Below are positions 1 to 9,511 of a DNA stretch of 64,000 nt, in pieces (the first letter of the stretch is position 1; each line of letters starts with the position of its first letter). Origin of the DNA: Desulfoglaeba alkanexedens ALDC. GTDB taxonomy: Bacteria; Desulfobacterota; Syntrophobacteria; Syntrophobacterales; DSM-9756. A program made the position numbers and the translations under genes. The DNA lies in contig NZ_CP040098.1 in the NCBI RefSeq assembly GCF_005377625.1, positions 2,435,279 to 2,499,278 of the forward strand. Reading direction: 5' to 3'. The notes beneath the pieces were generated by a model, which ran no database searches, was not told the origin of the DNA, and saw nothing but the letters and a program-made list of their open reading frames with translations.

Positions 1-86
1 GCATGGTGGCCGATATTCCCAAGAAGGACGAGAAGCCTGAAATGGGCGGTGCCGGCGGCATGGGCGGCATGGGCGGCATGTACTAA
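1..86 (+). CDS. groEL: GroEL chaperonin, C-terminal end only
   Basis: Only the last 27 codons are in the window; the gene enters from the left edge in the frame starting at base 3 and stops with TAA at 84-86. The tail reads MVADIPKKDE followed by a Gly-Met-rich terminus (GGAGGMGGMGGMY). This is the typical flexible GGM-repeat tail of bacterial GroEL, which lines the floor of the folding chamber. GroES would be expected further upstream, outside the window. The assignment rests on the tail alone, but that tail is very characteristic. Confidence 0.93.
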   Translation, partial: MVADIPKKDEKPEMGGAGGMGGMGGMY

Positions 87-221
87 ACATCGGCTTCAAA
101 CCGAAGGAAACCGGTCGGCACCGCGCTTCCAGGCGTGGTGCCGAAGCGAACCACACCCCGGAGGGCGCAGAGGAAGGCCTTTTCTCTGCGCCCTTGGTGT
201 CTCTGCGGTGGTTTCTCTCTT

Positions 222-473
222 CGCCGACTTTCCTCCTCGTTCCCAACCTCCAGCCCGGGAACGGCGTCATGGGAATCGAAGCTGGAGCTTCTGCACAGTT
301 GTGTTCCCAAGCTGGAGCGTGGGAACAAGGTCAAAAAATCCCCCTCTCCCTTGATGGGAGAGGGTTGGGGTGAGGGTGAGAAAATTAACGTATGTCAATC
401 AGTTACGTTCCCCTCCCCTTAATCCCCTCCCACAAGGGGAGGGGATTAAGGGGAGGGGGCGCCGACTTTTCCT
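222..473. repeat. Intergenic repeat cluster (A + B modules) flanked by short direct repeats
   Basis: Fills most of the groEL-ileS gap (87-603). 236-327 is an A module in reverse orientation with diverged hairpins. 328-455 is a B module with the perfect hairpin CCCTCTCCC/GGGAGAGGG and the longer CCCCTCCCCTT/AAGGGGAGGGG stem. The cluster lies between imperfect direct repeats CGCCGACTTTCCT (222-234) and CGCCGACTTTTCCT (460-473). Bases 87-221 resemble another generic intergenic repeat (CTCTGCGCCCTTGG type). I see no gene in 87-603. Confidence 0.8.
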
Positions 474-603
474 GGAGCGGATGTCGCGAACTCCGTCTTG
501 ACTCCGAGTCGGGCTGTGCTAAAAATATCCGTTCTGTTTTCGGACGGTTGCAGGCGCGACTATTCCTTCGGTTACGGCTCGGCATCAAGGAGGCGTTGGC
601 GGC

Positions 604-3423
604 ATGGGAAAAACCCAAGGCAAAACCCTGAATTACAAGGATACTCTGAATCTTCCGAAGACCGCGTTTCCCATGAAGGCGAATCTCGCGAAGCGAGAAC
701 CGGAAATCCTCGCCGCATGGGAAGCAATGGGTCTCTACAGGGAGCTGCGAACGCGGAGCAAGGGCCGGCCGCGCTACATTCTTCATGACGGCCCGCCCTA
801 CGCCAACGGCCACATCCACCTGGGGACCGCTCTCAACAAGATTTTGAAGGACATGATCGTCAAGAACCGCCAGATGAGCGGTTTCGATGCCGTCTACGTT
901 CCCGGCTGGGACTGTCACGGGCTTCCCATCGAACACCAGGTGGACAAGGAACTGGGCGAGCGGAAAAAGGACATGACCCAGGTGGAAATCCGCCGGCACT
1001 GCCGTCGCTACGCAGAAAGGTTCATCGACATCCAGCGCGAGGAGTTCAAGCGCCTGGGGGTTCTGGGGGAATGGGAAAACCCATACCTCACCATGTCCTA
1101 CGATTACGAAGCCACCATCGCCCGGGAGCTGGGACGGTTTTTCGAACTCGGGAGTGTGGTGCGGAGCAAGAAGCCCATCTACTGGTGTGCTGACTGCCGC
1201 ACGGCGCTGGCCGAAGCGGAAGTGGAATACCGTGATCACCTGTCGCCTTCCATCACGGTGAAGTTTCCCATGGAAGCGGAAAGCGCGGCGAAATTCCCGG
1301 AACTTTCCGGACGCGAGGTCTCCGTCCTGATCTGGACCACCACCCCGTGGACCCTCCCCGCGAACCTCGCCATCACGCTGCATCCTGACTTCACTTACGT
1401 GGCCGTGGAAGCGGGCGGGGAAATCTTCATCCTGGCGGAAGGACTCCTGGAAACGTGCATGAGCGCTTTCGGCATCAGCGATTTCAAGGTCCTTCGAACG
1501 TTCCGGGCCGGGGAACTCCAGGGCCTTCGCTGCCGTCATCCCTTTCTGGATCGGACGTCTCTCATCGTTCTGGGCGCCCATGTGACCCTGGAAGCCGGGA
1601 CGGGCTGCGTGCACACGGCTCCGGGACATGGCCGGGAAGACTACGACATGGCCCTGGAATACGGTTTGGATGTGTATTCGCCCGTAGACGATGAAGGGCG
1701 CTTCCTCGATGAGGTCCCCTTCTTTGCCGGCATGCGCGTTTTCGAAGCCAACAAGGCCGTCAATGCCAAGCTGCGGGAAATGGGGCGGCTGGTCCATGAA
1801 ACGGAAATCGAGCACAGCTATCCTCACTGCTGGCGGTGCAAGCAGCCGGTTATTTTCCGAGCCACCGAACAGTGGTTCATTTCCATGGAAAAGAACGATC
1901 TGCGGCAGAAGGCGCTTCAGGCCATCGACGAGGTGCAGTGGGTTCCAACCTGGGGCCGGGACCGCATTTACCAGATGATCGAGAACCGGCCGGACTGGTG
2001 TATTTCCCGTCAGCGCGCGTGGGGGGTCCCCATCACCGTCTTCACCTGTTCCCAGTGCGGAGGACTCCTGGCATCCCCCGAAATCTTCGCTCACGTGGTG
2101 AAGCTTTTCGAAGCCGAGGGGGCGGACTGTTGGTTCGATCGGCCGGCGGATCAACTGTTGCCGGAAGGGACGGTCTGCCCGCAGTGCGGCGGCCGAACCT
2201 TCGCCAAGGAAAACGACATCCTGGACGTCTGGTTCGATTCCGGGGTGTCTCACGCGGCCGTGCTTGAAAAGCGGCCGTATCTTCGGTGGCCCGCCGATCT
2301 CTACCTGGAAGGAAGTGACCAACACCGCGGCTGGTTTCATTCATCGCTCCTGGCGTCGGTTGGAACCCGCGGCCGTGCGCCTTACCGAGCGGTCCTGACC
2401 CATGGGTTCGTGGTGGACGGGCAGGGCTACAAGATGTCCAAGTCGCTGGGGAACGTGATCGTGCCCGACGAAATCATCCGAGACTACGGGGCTGAGATCT
2501 TGCGGCTCTGGGTTTCCGCGGAAGACTACCGGGACGATATCCGGATTTCCCCCGATATCCTGAAGCGGTTGAGCGAGGCCTACCGGCGCATCCGAAACAC
2601 CTGGCGCTTTCTGCTCGGCAATCTCCACGACTTCGATCCATCGAAGGATTCCGTTCCCTACGGTGAGATGGAAGAACTGGATCGCTTCGCTCTGCATCAG
2701 CTCCAGGAACTGATCGAAAAGGTTCGGCGGGCTTACGACCGTTTCGAATTCCACCGCGTGACCCACGCCGTTCACAACTACTGCGTGGTGGATCTCAGCG
2801 CGTTCTACCTGGATGTTCTGAAAGACCGGTTGTACACGTCGGCTGCCAAAAGCGCCGAAAGACGTTCCGCTCAGACGGCTCTGCACGCCATCCTCACGGC
2901 GCTTCTTCGCCTGATGGCCCCCATCCTTTCCTTTACGGCGGAAGAGGCCTGGTGGCATCTTCCGGCAAAGGGCTCGGCGAGCGTGCATATGGAGGTTTTT
3001 CCGGACCCGGATCCGGCCCTGAAGGACGAGGCCCTGAACCGGAGATGGCAGAAGATTCTGGCGATGCGTAGCGATGTGAGCCGAGCCCTGGAAGCCGCGC
3101 GCCGCGAAAAGATCATCGGCCACCCCCTGGACGCCCGTGTCCGATTGCGGCTTCCCCCGGAACTCCAGGAGGAGTTTGCCGGCCAGGAAGAATTGCTCCG
3201 GACCGTTTTCATCGTTTCCGCCGTGGAGTGTACGGATGACGCGGCGCGGCTCTCCGAGCCGCCGGCCGGTGAAGCCGTTCCCGGACTTCTGGTGGGAGTC
3301 ACCCCGGTGGACGCGCCGAAGTGTGAACGCTGCTGGGTCAGGTCACCAACGGTAGGGGATGCGGCCGAACACCCCACGGTGTGCGGGCGTTGTGTGCGGG
3401 TGCTGGAAGGGGACGGAGCCTGA
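604..3423 (+). CDS. ileS: Isoleucyl-tRNA synthetase
   Basis: Charges tRNA-Ile with isoleucine in the cytoplasm. The 939-residue class I synthetase opens with the typical N-terminus [15 protein letters not shown]. The HIGH region is present as NGHIHLGT at about residues 69-75, with Thr in the last position. The KMSKS loop is intact ([10 protein letters not shown], about 610-620). The editing-domain signature [11 protein letters not shown] is present. The C-terminus carries a Cys4 zinc knuckle (C907, C910, C927, C930). The ATG start follows an AAGGAGG about 10 bases upstream. lspA begins one base after the stop, so the two are probably co-transcribed, a common ileS-lspA pairing. Length is normal for bacterial IleRS. 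Confidence 0.97.
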   Translation: MGKTQGKTLNYKDTLNLPKTAFPMKANLAKREPEILAAWEAMGLYRELRTRSKGRPRYILHDGPPYANGHIHLGTALNKILKDMIVKNRQMSGFDAVYVPGWDCHGLPIEHQVDKELGERKKDMTQVEIRRHCRRYAERFIDIQREEFKRLGVLGEWENPYLTMSYDYEATIARELGRFFELGSVVRSKKPIYWCADCRTALAEAEVEYRDHLSPSITVKFPMEAESAAKFPELSGREVSVLIWTTTPWTLPANLAITLHPDFTYVAVEAGGEIFILAEGLLETCMSAFGISDFKVLRTFRAGELQGLRCRHPFLDRTSLIVLGAHVTLEAGTGCVHTAPGHGREDYDMALEYGLDVYSPVDDEGRFLDEVPFFAGMRVFEANKAVNAKLREMGRLVHETEIEHSYPHCWRCKQPVIFRATEQWFISMEKNDLRQKALQAIDEVQWVPTWGRDRIYQMIENRPDWCISRQRAWGVPITVFTCSQCGGLLASPEIFAHVVKLFEAEGADCWFDRPADQLLPEGTVCPQCGGRTFAKENDILDVWFDSGVSHAAVLEKRPYLRWPADLYLEGSDQHRGWFHSSLLASVGTRGRAPYRAVLTHGFVVDGQGYKMSKSLGNVIVPDEIIRDYGAEILRLWVSAEDYRDDIRISPDILKRLSEAYRRIRNTWRFLLGNLHDFDPSKDSVPYGEMEELDRFALHQLQELIEKVRRAYDRFEFHRVTHAVHNYCVVDLSAFYLDVLKDRLYTSAAKSAERRSAQTALHAILTALLRLMAPILSFTAEEAWWHLPAKGSASVHMEVFPDPDPALKDEALNRRWQKILAMRSDVSRALEAARREKIIGHPLDARVRLRLPPELQEEFAGQEELLRTVFIVSAVECTDDAARLSEPPAGEAVPGLLVGVTPVDAPKCERCWVRSPTVGDAAEHPTVCGRCVRVLEGDGA

Positions 3424-3424
3424 A

Positions 3425-3931
3425 ATGCTTCGAAAAGCGTCCGGCCCGAAGGAAACATTCCAGTCTCCCGCCGGGTTGCTGGTCGCCCTGGCGGGTGGAA
3501 CCCTTCTTCTGGACCAGGTGACAAAATTTGTCATCGCCCGGTTTCTCCCGCTTTACACGCACCAGGAGGTCGTTCCGGGGTTCTTCAACCTGGTCCACGT
3601 GCGAAATACCGGGGCGGCTTTCAGTTTTCTCGCCGGTTCCCCGACGCTGGGGCGGCAGGTCTTCTTCATCGGAGTCGGAGTTGTGGCGGCGGGGGCCTTG
3701 CTGTACCTCTATCGGACGACGGGAGGGCGGGAAAAGGCGAAACGGGCCGCTTTGGCTCTCATCTTGGGGGGAGCGCTGGGAAATCTCGTCGACCGGCTCC
3801 GGTTGGGCGCCGTGGTGGATTTCCTGGACTTCCATATCGGTCCGTACCATTGGCCGGCTTTCAACGTGGCCGACAGCGCCATCACGGTAGGGGCCGGCAT
3901 CCTCCTCATTTCCATTCTTCGATCACGATGA
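3425..3931 (+). CDS. lspA: Lipoprotein signal peptidase (signal peptidase II)
   Basis: Integral membrane aspartyl protease that removes the signal peptide from diacylglyceryl-modified prolipoproteins. The 168-residue product has the usual four hydrophobic segments. The conserved blocks are LDQVTKFVI near the N-terminus, GNLVDRLRLGAVVDFLDF and FNVADSAITVG; the last two carry the two catalytic Asp residues. The ATG at 3425 is chosen rather than in-frame codons further upstream, because it sits immediately after the ileS stop and gives normal family length. Likely client lipoproteins in this window are FlgH and the lipoprotein of the minor-pilin operon. Confidence 0.96.
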   Translation: MLRKASGPKETFQSPAGLLVALAGGTLLLDQVTKFVIARFLPLYTHQEVVPGFFNLVHVRNTGAAFSFLAGSPTLGRQVFFIGVGVVAAGALLYLYRTTGGREKAKRAALALILGGALGNLVDRLRLGAVVDFLDFHIGPYHWPAFNVADSAITVGAGILLISILRSR

Positions 3932-3961
3932 CCGGGCGCTCGACGTTCGCCGCCTTTTCGA

Positions 3962-4594
3962 TCATTGTTTGGCCGTTTCCTCTTTTTTCAACCAGACAGA
4001 AGCCGTCTTGTAGGACCAGTCCCGGGCGTCGCTATCCCAAAACCGCTCCTGGATCACCAAGCGGTCCGGGAGGATGTCCACCACCACGCCGTCGTTTTTG
4101 CCCATGAGCGTCCCCACCTGAACGATGTAGCCCTTCCCCGCCGCGTCTTCCACCAAGGCGCGCTTTCCCATCTCGCCCAGTAGAATCGCCCGTAGTCCTC
4201 TTTCGATCTCGTCGAGGCTCATTTTCTGAAGCGGCGTGAGGGGGCGTTGAGGCCCGGGCGGCAGGGTGCCTTCATCCATGGGTGCAAACTCGGGAGCGGT
4301 GGTTCCAGGCGTAATGAACGGAACGAACGGATTCAGCATGCCCCGCGGATGGTAGTGGAACGCATCGGAAAGCAACGCTTCAAGCTGCCGTTTCCTGAGG
4401 ACCAGCATCTCCTCCGGGGACAGTTCCTCCGTCGCTTCGGAAGGTTCGGGCTCAAGCACCTCCGATGCTTGGGACGTGAGCGGCGCTTCCTGGGACGGTA
4501 CTTCGGCCGGAGGCGTTTGCTGAGCGAAGGCGTCGCAAGGCGCGAAGGGCATGCCGGCCGAAAACACCAGGATCAGTGAAAGGGCCAGGATCAT
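3962..4594 (-). CDS. pilP: PilP-like type IV pilus assembly protein
   Basis: 210-residue exported protein with an N-terminal signal sequence (MILALSLILVFSAG), then a Pro/Glu-rich linker to about residue 90. A compact C-terminal beta domain follows (residues about 130-210, including KGYIVQVGTLMGKNDG), which matches the PilP homology region. In type IVa pili PilP is periplasmic and links the PilN/PilO inner-membrane complex to the PilQ secretin. The ATG at 4594 has AGGAGG six bases upstream and is preferred to an in-frame TTG at 4618. The usual pilMNOQ partners are not adjacent; the gene stands alone, convergent with lspA. A lipobox is not obvious. Confidence 0.75.
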   Translation of the reverse strand: MILALSLILVFSAGMPFAPCDAFAQQTPPAEVPSQEAPLTSQASEVLEPEPSEATEELSPEEMLVLRKRQLEALLSDAFHYHPRGMLNPFVPFITPGTTAPEFAPMDEGTLPPGPQRPLTPLQKMSLDEIERGLRAILLGEMGKRALVEDAAGKGYIVQVGTLMGKNDGVVVDILPDRLVIQERFWDSDARDWSYKTASVWLKKEETAKQ

Positions 4595-4678
4595 CGCCCG
4601 TCCTCCTGCGCATTTCAAGGCGCACGCTCCTTGACGCGTGGAGTCCGTCCTTTTCCCGCTTCCTTATACACGTTTTTC

Positions 4679-4775
4679 CCCTCGTTCCCAAGCTCCAGAT
4701 TGGGAACCGCCTCATGGGAATCGAAGCTGGAGCTTCTGCACAGCTGTGTTCCCAAGCTGGAGCTTGGGAACAAGA
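4679..4775. repeat. A-module hairpin repeat
   Basis: A single reverse-orientation A module: CCTCGTTCCCAAGCTCCAG, then GAATCGAAGCTGGAGCTTC, then TTCCCAAGCTGGAGCTTGGG, each able to fold into a hairpin. It lies upstream of pilP and downstream of nothing else. 4776-4954 contains no recognisable gene. Confidence 0.85.
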
Positions 4776-4954
4776 AGAAAAAAACGGAATGCGGTGGTAC
4801 GAACCTGCCGGAACCCCGCCCGCCTTCAAACGGAAGGCGTCTATGGCCTTTTATCGGCCGTTTTTTCGGATGTATTGAGTGTTCGTTGCCTTGTTTCCCC
4901 GGCGATCTTTGGCCCCTGTGCCGTGCCCGAGGCGCGAAACGGCCGGCGGAAAAA

Positions 4955-5300
4955 TCCCCCTCTCCCCCCTCCCCTTAATCCCCTCCCACAAGGGGAGGGG
5001 AAATAGGATTGCCCTCGTTCGCAAGCTAGGGCTTGCGACCAAGGTCAAAAAATCCCCCTCTCCCCCCTCCCCTTAATCCCCTCCCACAAGGGGAGGGGAA
5101 ATAGAACTCCCCTCGTTCCCAAGCTAGGGCTTGGGAACAAGGTCAAAAAATCCCCCTCTCCCTTGATGGGAGAGGGTTGGGGTGAGGGTGAGAAAATTAA
5201 CGCTTGTCAATCAGTTACGTTCCCCTCCCCTTAATCCCCTCCCACAAGGGGAGGGGAAATAGAATTCCCGTCGTTCCCAAGCTCTGGCTTGGGAACAAGG
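4955..5300. repeat. Multiple B-module repeats with partial A hairpins
   Basis: At least three successive B-type blocks (about 4955-5010, 5045-5105, 5145-5260). They are separated by half A modules (TTCCCAAGCTAGGGCTTGGG and relatives, for example 5120-5140 and 5274-5296). The third block is complete, including the AACG...ATCAGTTACGTT stretch. Nothing coding is supported here or in 5301-5464. Confidence 0.85.
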
Positions 5301-5464
5301 GGGAACGGTGTTCCACGCCCGAAAGTCGGCGCCGCAGCAGGTTGTCCCGAAACTGACAAAAAACGTCACCTGCCTTCCCGGATTCGTCAGTCGGCCGGGG
5401 ACGGTCTCTCGGTCCGGCGTAGCCAAGTGGTTGAAACGTCATGCCTATTTCTTTCGCCGTTTGG

Positions 5465-5480
5465 TGGCGCATGCATTGCT
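5465..5480 (+). promoter_or_regulatory. Sigma-54 (-24/-12) promoter of pilA
   Basis: TGGCGCATGCATTGCT matches the consensus TGGCAC-N5-TTGCW with the GG and GC dinucleotides exactly ten bases apart. Transcription would begin near 5491, leaving a leader of about 137 bases before pilA. Sigma-54 control of pilA through the PilS/PilR two-component system is established in several proteobacteria; no pilSR genes are in this window. Confidence 0.8.
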
Positions 5481-5627
5481 TAAGTGAAAATCCGGAACGG
5501 CCGATTGTGTAGGCGAAGGATCGACCCATTTTGAACCGGGAAAGGAGGGCTGTTCCAAAAAAGGCAGGGGCGAAACCGTGTGTGAGGAAGACATCCCGAA
5601 AGCAGGCAACTCAACGGAGGAATCACC

Positions 5628-6104
5628 ATGTTCATCAAAATGAAGGAGAGTAAAGGCTTCACTCTGGTGGAACTCATGGTCGTGGTGGCCATCATCGGCA
5701 TTTTGGCCGCCGTGGCCATTCCTGCCTACCAGCGCTACGTTGCCAGGGCCCGCTTCCAACAGCTAGTGATTCCGGGTGTGCGCGGCATCCTCACTGGTCT
5801 CACGACTTACTACAGCGTGAAGGGTGACTTACCGACCGGCGACACCACACTGGAGAATATTACCAGTGACGCCGACTCGAGGTGCTTTAATGTGACTTGG
5901 CCAGCCGACTGGGACTCTAACGGCTCCTTCACCGTTACTTTGGACCCTGACGGAGCGGGTACCTGCACACCTCTCGCCAAACTCAAGAAGTCAGGAAGCG
6001 ACGCCGACACTCTCTCGTTTAACGTCGTCGCGGACACCCAGGGAGGCAAAGGTCTCATCTGGCATTACAGCGGTGACCTGGCCGAAGAAATGGGTTTGGA
6101 ATAG
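5628..6104 (+). CDS. pilA: Type IV pilin (major pilin candidate)
   Basis: Class III prepilin of 158 residues. The prepilin peptidase site is [20 protein letters not shown], giving a 10-residue leader, Phe+1 and Glu+5 in the mature protein, and a mature length near 148. The hydrophobic alpha1-N helix is followed by [11 protein letters not shown], as in type IVa pilins. Two cysteines in the C-terminal half (SRCFNVTW and GTCTPL) could form the usual disulfide loop. The ATG at 5628 has GGAGG about 10 bases upstream; an in-frame ATG at 5640 is a weaker alternative. The sigma-54 promoter at 5465 and the first position in the locus favour the major pilin rather than a minor one. Confidence 0.9.
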   Translation: MFIKMKESKGFTLVELMVVVAIIGILAAVAIPAYQRYVARARFQQLVIPGVRGILTGLTTYYSVKGDLPTGDTTLENITSDADSRCFNVTWPADWDSNGSFTVTLDPDGAGTCTPLAKLKKSGSDADTLSFNVVADTQGGKGLIWHYSGDLAEEMGLE

Positions 6105-6210
6105 CGCTGCATCGGCCAAGACCCTTGGCTCGTGAGACCACGGGGCGCCCGGATGGGTGCTCCCCGGTTCCATCCATGGCAGGCGGTTCACGACGGAGCC
6201 GGCGACGGAA

Positions 6211-8616
6211 ATGAAAAAACACAATATCTATACCGCGTTTCTCTTTCTGCTCCTTCTCTTTTCGGCTTACAGCAACACCTTCAGCGCAACGCCCGCATTG
6301 GACGATTTTCACACTTTCGTGAGGAACCCTTCAGTCCATATCGATGATCTTTCGCCGGCCTCCATTCGAGAGGTCATGGACTCGCATTTTGGGCTGCCGC
6401 GATTCATCCCCATGCTGACTTTTGCCTTGGACTACCATTTCGGCGGCGGGAAACTGGTGTCCTTTCATGTCACCAACCTCCTGATCCATGCGCTTTGCGC
6501 CCTGGCGGTCTATTCTCTGATCAGCCAGCTGTTTCAGGTGGCGCTCTCGCGCGATTCGGATGCGCCGGGTCCCGGTGTGAGCCGCTTTCTGGCCTTGTGC
6601 GCCACGGGGATCTGGGCCTTGAACCCGGTGCAGACCAATGCGGTGACGTATCTGGTTCAGCGCATGGCGGCTCTTCAGGCGCTCTTTTTCATCTCGAGCG
6701 TCAGTTTCTATGTGGTCGGTCGGAGGCGGCGGATGGCCGCGGGAACGTCGAAAGGAGCGGGGTGGTGGTATGCGGCGTCGCTTCTTGCAGGGACGGCGGC
6801 TTTCCTTTCCAAGGAAAACTCGGCCATGCTTCCCTTTATGCTGGTATTTACCGAAATGTGGCTGTTTCGAGGCGAACTTGTCCTCAAGGCGTGGAACGGA
6901 CTGAGAAGGCGGCCCGGATGGGTCCAGGCGGTTCTGGCGCTCTTGGTGCTTGCCGTCTGCATTGAGGCTGCGTCGGTGGCATTGGGAATGGCCCGCGGCT
7001 ACGGCGGGCGTCATTTCACGCTGGAAGAGCGCCTGCTGACCCAGACGAGGGTCGTTCTCTGGTACGTGGGGCTGTTCTTCCTGCCCTTGCCGAGTCGGCT
7101 GTCCCTTGAGCACGATGTCGTCCTTTCCCGCTCCCTTCTGAACCCGCCGACCACGTTGCTCAGCCTTGCCGCCATCGTGCTGGCGCTTTTTCTTATCATC
7201 CGATTCCGCAAGAAGCACGTCCTCCTGACCTTCGGAGGCCTATGGTTCTTCGTGAACCTGGTGATCGAGTCGACCTTTGTCCCTCTGGAACTGGTTTTCG
7301 AACATCGACTGTATCTTCCGTCCGTCGGTTTGGTCGTGACGGCGGTGATCCTCCTTTACAGGTCGGTCCAGTGGATCTTCAAGAATGCGGGGCACCGGGA
7401 GCAGGTCAAGGTGGTCTGGGCGGCCTGTTCGTTGCTGTGCGCGCTCCTCTCTCTGATGACTTATGCGAGAAACGAGGCGTGGGCCACGCCCCTTTCGATC
7501 TATGGCGATGCCGTGGCCAAGGCTCCGGAGCATCCCAGGGCGCGGGCCAACCTGGCCATGTCCCTGGTGAGGTACGGGCATCATGACGTGGGAATCGAGC
7601 AGGCGGAAGCGGCCATCGCACTGATGCAGAAAGGCTTCGAGAAGTATTACGTGGCCGGGACGGCGATGCTCCTGGGTTATCTCAGCGAAGACCGGTATCA
7701 GGAAGGCATCGAGCGGGGCCGGTCACTGCTTCAGGAGGTGCCGCAGGGGTCCGATGCGGCCAGCCTCCCCAATTTCCTCCTTGCGCTGTCGGAGTGCCAT
7801 CGGAAGCAGGGAGAACTTCGCGAAGCCTTCGATCTGACGATCAAGGCGCTGGAGACGATGAATCACCTGCCGGCCAGACTGTCGAAGAAATGGCTCGTAG
7901 CGTGGCAGCTGAAAAAGATCGTGGAAGAGGCGGCAGATGAGGGGATCGACCTGGATGGAGACGGGAGACCCGATCCGGGACAGCTGACCGCGGGGGCCTG
8001 GGTCGGCGCACTTCTCTTTTCGTTGAACGAAACCAAGGAAGCGGTCGAAGTCCTCCAGGCCGCTTCGGCGGAAAACCCGGATCAGCACGAGGTCCAGCGC
8101 CTGCTTCAACTGGCCGTGCTCACCGAGGAGAAAAATCGAATTCAGGCGGCCCGGTGGTCCTTTACCCGAAAGTACCTGAAAAATCCCTTTTCGCCTTTCA
8201 ATGCGCTGATGGCGGGAGCCCTGTGGATTCAGAGAGAACCTTCGCTCCGGTGGTTCGAACCCTTGGGGATGCGACTGCTGGAGGGTGCTCTGGCTCTCGA
8301 TGAAACGGCCGTGGACGCGCTCCTGTTGAAGGGGTGGTACGCCTACGAGCGAGGCGACGTCCATGAGGCGGTGGATGCAGCGAAGCGGGCCATCGAAAGG
8401 GATCCTCAGTACGCCAAGGCCTGGCTCGGACTGGGATTCTTCGCTTCCGGGGCCGGTTCCTTTGAAACGGCCAAGGCCGCCTTTGAACAGACATTGGAAC
8501 TCTACCCGGGATATCCCAAGCGAGCGGCCGTCGAGGGCATGATCCAGGGCCTGGTGGCTCGAATGAGGGAGGACGCCGAGCAGACGGTTTCGTTCGAGCG
8601 GCTTCCCCAGGGATGA
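6211..8616 (+). CDS. Membrane GT-C/TPR protein resembling TMTC O-mannosyltransferases (candidate pilin glycosyltransferase)
   Basis: 801-residue protein with about ten hydrophobic segments in the first 430 residues and TPR-like helical repeats thereafter (for example APEHPRARANLAMSLVRYG and DPQYAKAWLGLGFFASGAG). The N-terminal half resembles the TMTC/GT-C family: DDFHTFVRNPSV in the first loop, RFIPMLTFALDYHF, SFHVTNLLIHA, ALNPVQTNAVTYLVQRMA and FLSKENSAMLPFML. Known TMTC enzymes transfer mannose from dolichyl-phosphate-mannose to proteins. Its place directly after pilA suggests pilin or pilus-protein O-glycosylation; this is inference. The start at 6211 (MKKHNIYT) is preferred to an ATG at 6157 because the signal-anchor begins there. 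Substrate and activity are unknown. Confidence 0.65.
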   Translation: MKKHNIYTAFLFLLLLFSAYSNTFSATPALDDFHTFVRNPSVHIDDLSPASIREVMDSHFGLPRFIPMLTFALDYHFGGGKLVSFHVTNLLIHALCALAVYSLISQLFQVALSRDSDAPGPGVSRFLALCATGIWALNPVQTNAVTYLVQRMAALQALFFISSVSFYVVGRRRRMAAGTSKGAGWWYAASLLAGTAAFLSKENSAMLPFMLVFTEMWLFRGELVLKAWNGLRRRPGWVQAVLALLVLAVCIEAASVALGMARGYGGRHFTLEERLLTQTRVVLWYVGLFFLPLPSRLSLEHDVVLSRSLLNPPTTLLSLAAIVLALFLIIRFRKKHVLLTFGGLWFFVNLVIESTFVPLELVFEHRLYLPSVGLVVTAVILLYRSVQWIFKNAGHREQVKVVWAACSLLCALLSLMTYARNEAWATPLSIYGDAVAKAPEHPRARANLAMSLVRYGHHDVGIEQAEAAIALMQKGFEKYYVAGTAMLLGYLSEDRYQEGIERGRSLLQEVPQGSDAASLPNFLLALSECHRKQGELREAFDLTIKALETMNHLPARLSKKWLVAWQLKKIVEEAADEGIDLDGDGRPDPGQLTAGAWVGALLFSLNETKEAVEVLQAASAENPDQHEVQRLLQLAVLTEEKNRIQAARWSFTRKYLKNPFSPFNALMAGALWIQREPSLRWFEPLGMRLLEGALALDETAVDALLLKGWYAYERGDVHEAVDAAKRAIERDPQYAKAWLGLGFFASGAGSFETAKAAFEQTLELYPGYPKRAAVEGMIQGLVARMREDAEQTVSFERLPQG

Positions 8617-8644
8617 CTTCTTTCGCCCGGGCGCGAAAGAAATT

Positions 8645-8897
8645 GGTAGCGTTCTAAAGTGGAGACCTTAAGCAAAAGGATAACGAGGGTGAAAAAATCC
8701 CCCTCTCCCTTGATGGGAGAGGGTTGGGGTGAGGGTGATAAAATCAATGTATGTCAATCAGTTACATTCCCCTCCCCTTAATCCCCTCCCACAAGGGGAG
8801 GGGAAATAGAATTTCACCTTGTTCCCAAGCTCCAGCTTGGGAACACAAGTGTGGAGAAGCTCCAGCTTCGATTCCCATGAAGCCGTTCTTAAGCCGG
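8645..8897. repeat. Composite repeat, order C-B-A
   Basis: Begins with GGTAGCGTTCTAAAGTGGAG (C, the terminal inverted repeat of the MITE seen at 20917). It continues with a B module (about 8689-8812) and a forward A module (8818-8895). The matching right terminus of the MITE is absent, so this is a truncated or recombined copy. It separates the TMTC-like gene from the second pilin gene. 8898-9014 shows no other feature. Confidence 0.85.
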
Positions 8898-9014
8898 AAT
8901 CGGGAAGGTTTGCACCTGATTATTGAAATGTTAGGACGGTGCGTGCATGGGCGGAGGGACCCTTCGGCGGTATCGGCGGGTATCCAAGGGCGAGGGCAAC
9001 CAGATGGGGGCACC

Positions 9015-9506
9015 ATGGTGACAGCCTCACAGGGAAGATCTTTCGGAGCGGGGGACAAAACGAGCGGACGAGCCGGTTTCACGCTGGTTGAACTCATGGT
9101 CGTTGTCGCGATCATGGGAATCCTGGCTGCCGTTGCGGTTCCACACTACTTCAACTACGTGAACCAGTCCCATCAGAGCGAGCCGGTGTGGCGGCTCATG
9201 AATGCCAAGATGGATCAGGAAATCTTTTGGGAAGAAAACAATCGATATGCCGGAACCATCGGTTGTCTCGCATCGTTCGGGAACGACTGCGGCATCACGG
9301 CCTACAGCACTCAAAACGGCTACGAGATCACGATAACCTCCGCGGGGACGACTTCGTATACGATCGAGGCTAAAAAGAAGGTCTACGATTACGCTCCGAC
9401 GGATATCATTCGGCTCGAGGTGACCGCCGAGACGCCCGATGCGTTGCCGGATGTCGTCAATCCCGAGGCCATTGAATTTTCGGTGTTCAAATGGATTCTC
9501 GAGTGA
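9015..9506 (+). CDS. Type IV pilin-like protein (minor pilin, PilE/PilA type)
   Basis: 163 residues with a long 21-residue leader ending [23 protein letters not shown], so Phe+1 and Glu+5 are conserved. The mature part (YFNYVNQSHQSEPVWRLM...) contains a Cys pair (GCLASFGNDCG) and a short beta-rich C-terminal half ending EFSVFKWILE. The ATG at 9015 follows GGGGGCACC; the open frame extends far upstream only because it reads through repeat sequence. It heads a compact operon with the lipoprotein and fimT-pilV-pilW genes, so a minor pilin or alternative major pilin is likely. Confidence 0.85.
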   Translation: MVTASQGRSFGAGDKTSGRAGFTLVELMVVVAIMGILAAVAVPHYFNYVNQSHQSEPVWRLMNAKMDQEIFWEENNRYAGTIGCLASFGNDCGITAYSTQNGYEITITSAGTTSYTIEAKKKVYDYAPTDIIRLEVTAETPDALPDVVNPEAIEFSVFKWILE

Positions 9507-9511
9507 GGTCC

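Noticed and set aside
487..603. A T-box or leader regulatory RNA before ileS
   Set aside because: No T-box sequence or specifier loop is visible; T-boxes are rare outside Gram-positive bacteria.
403..2340. A 645-codon open frame antisense to ileS
   Set aside because: It mirrors ileS in a high-GC region, has no recognisable domain, and includes B-repeat sequence at its end.
4576..5076. Several short + strand frames across the pilP-pilA gap
   Set aside because: They consist of repeat-derived peptides (for example SPSPLMGEGWGEGE-like) that recur wherever the modules occur.
8751..9014. An N-terminal extension of about 88 codons to the second pilin gene
   Set aside because: It is translated B and A repeat sequence (PLPLIPSHKGRG type); the pilin begins at 9015.
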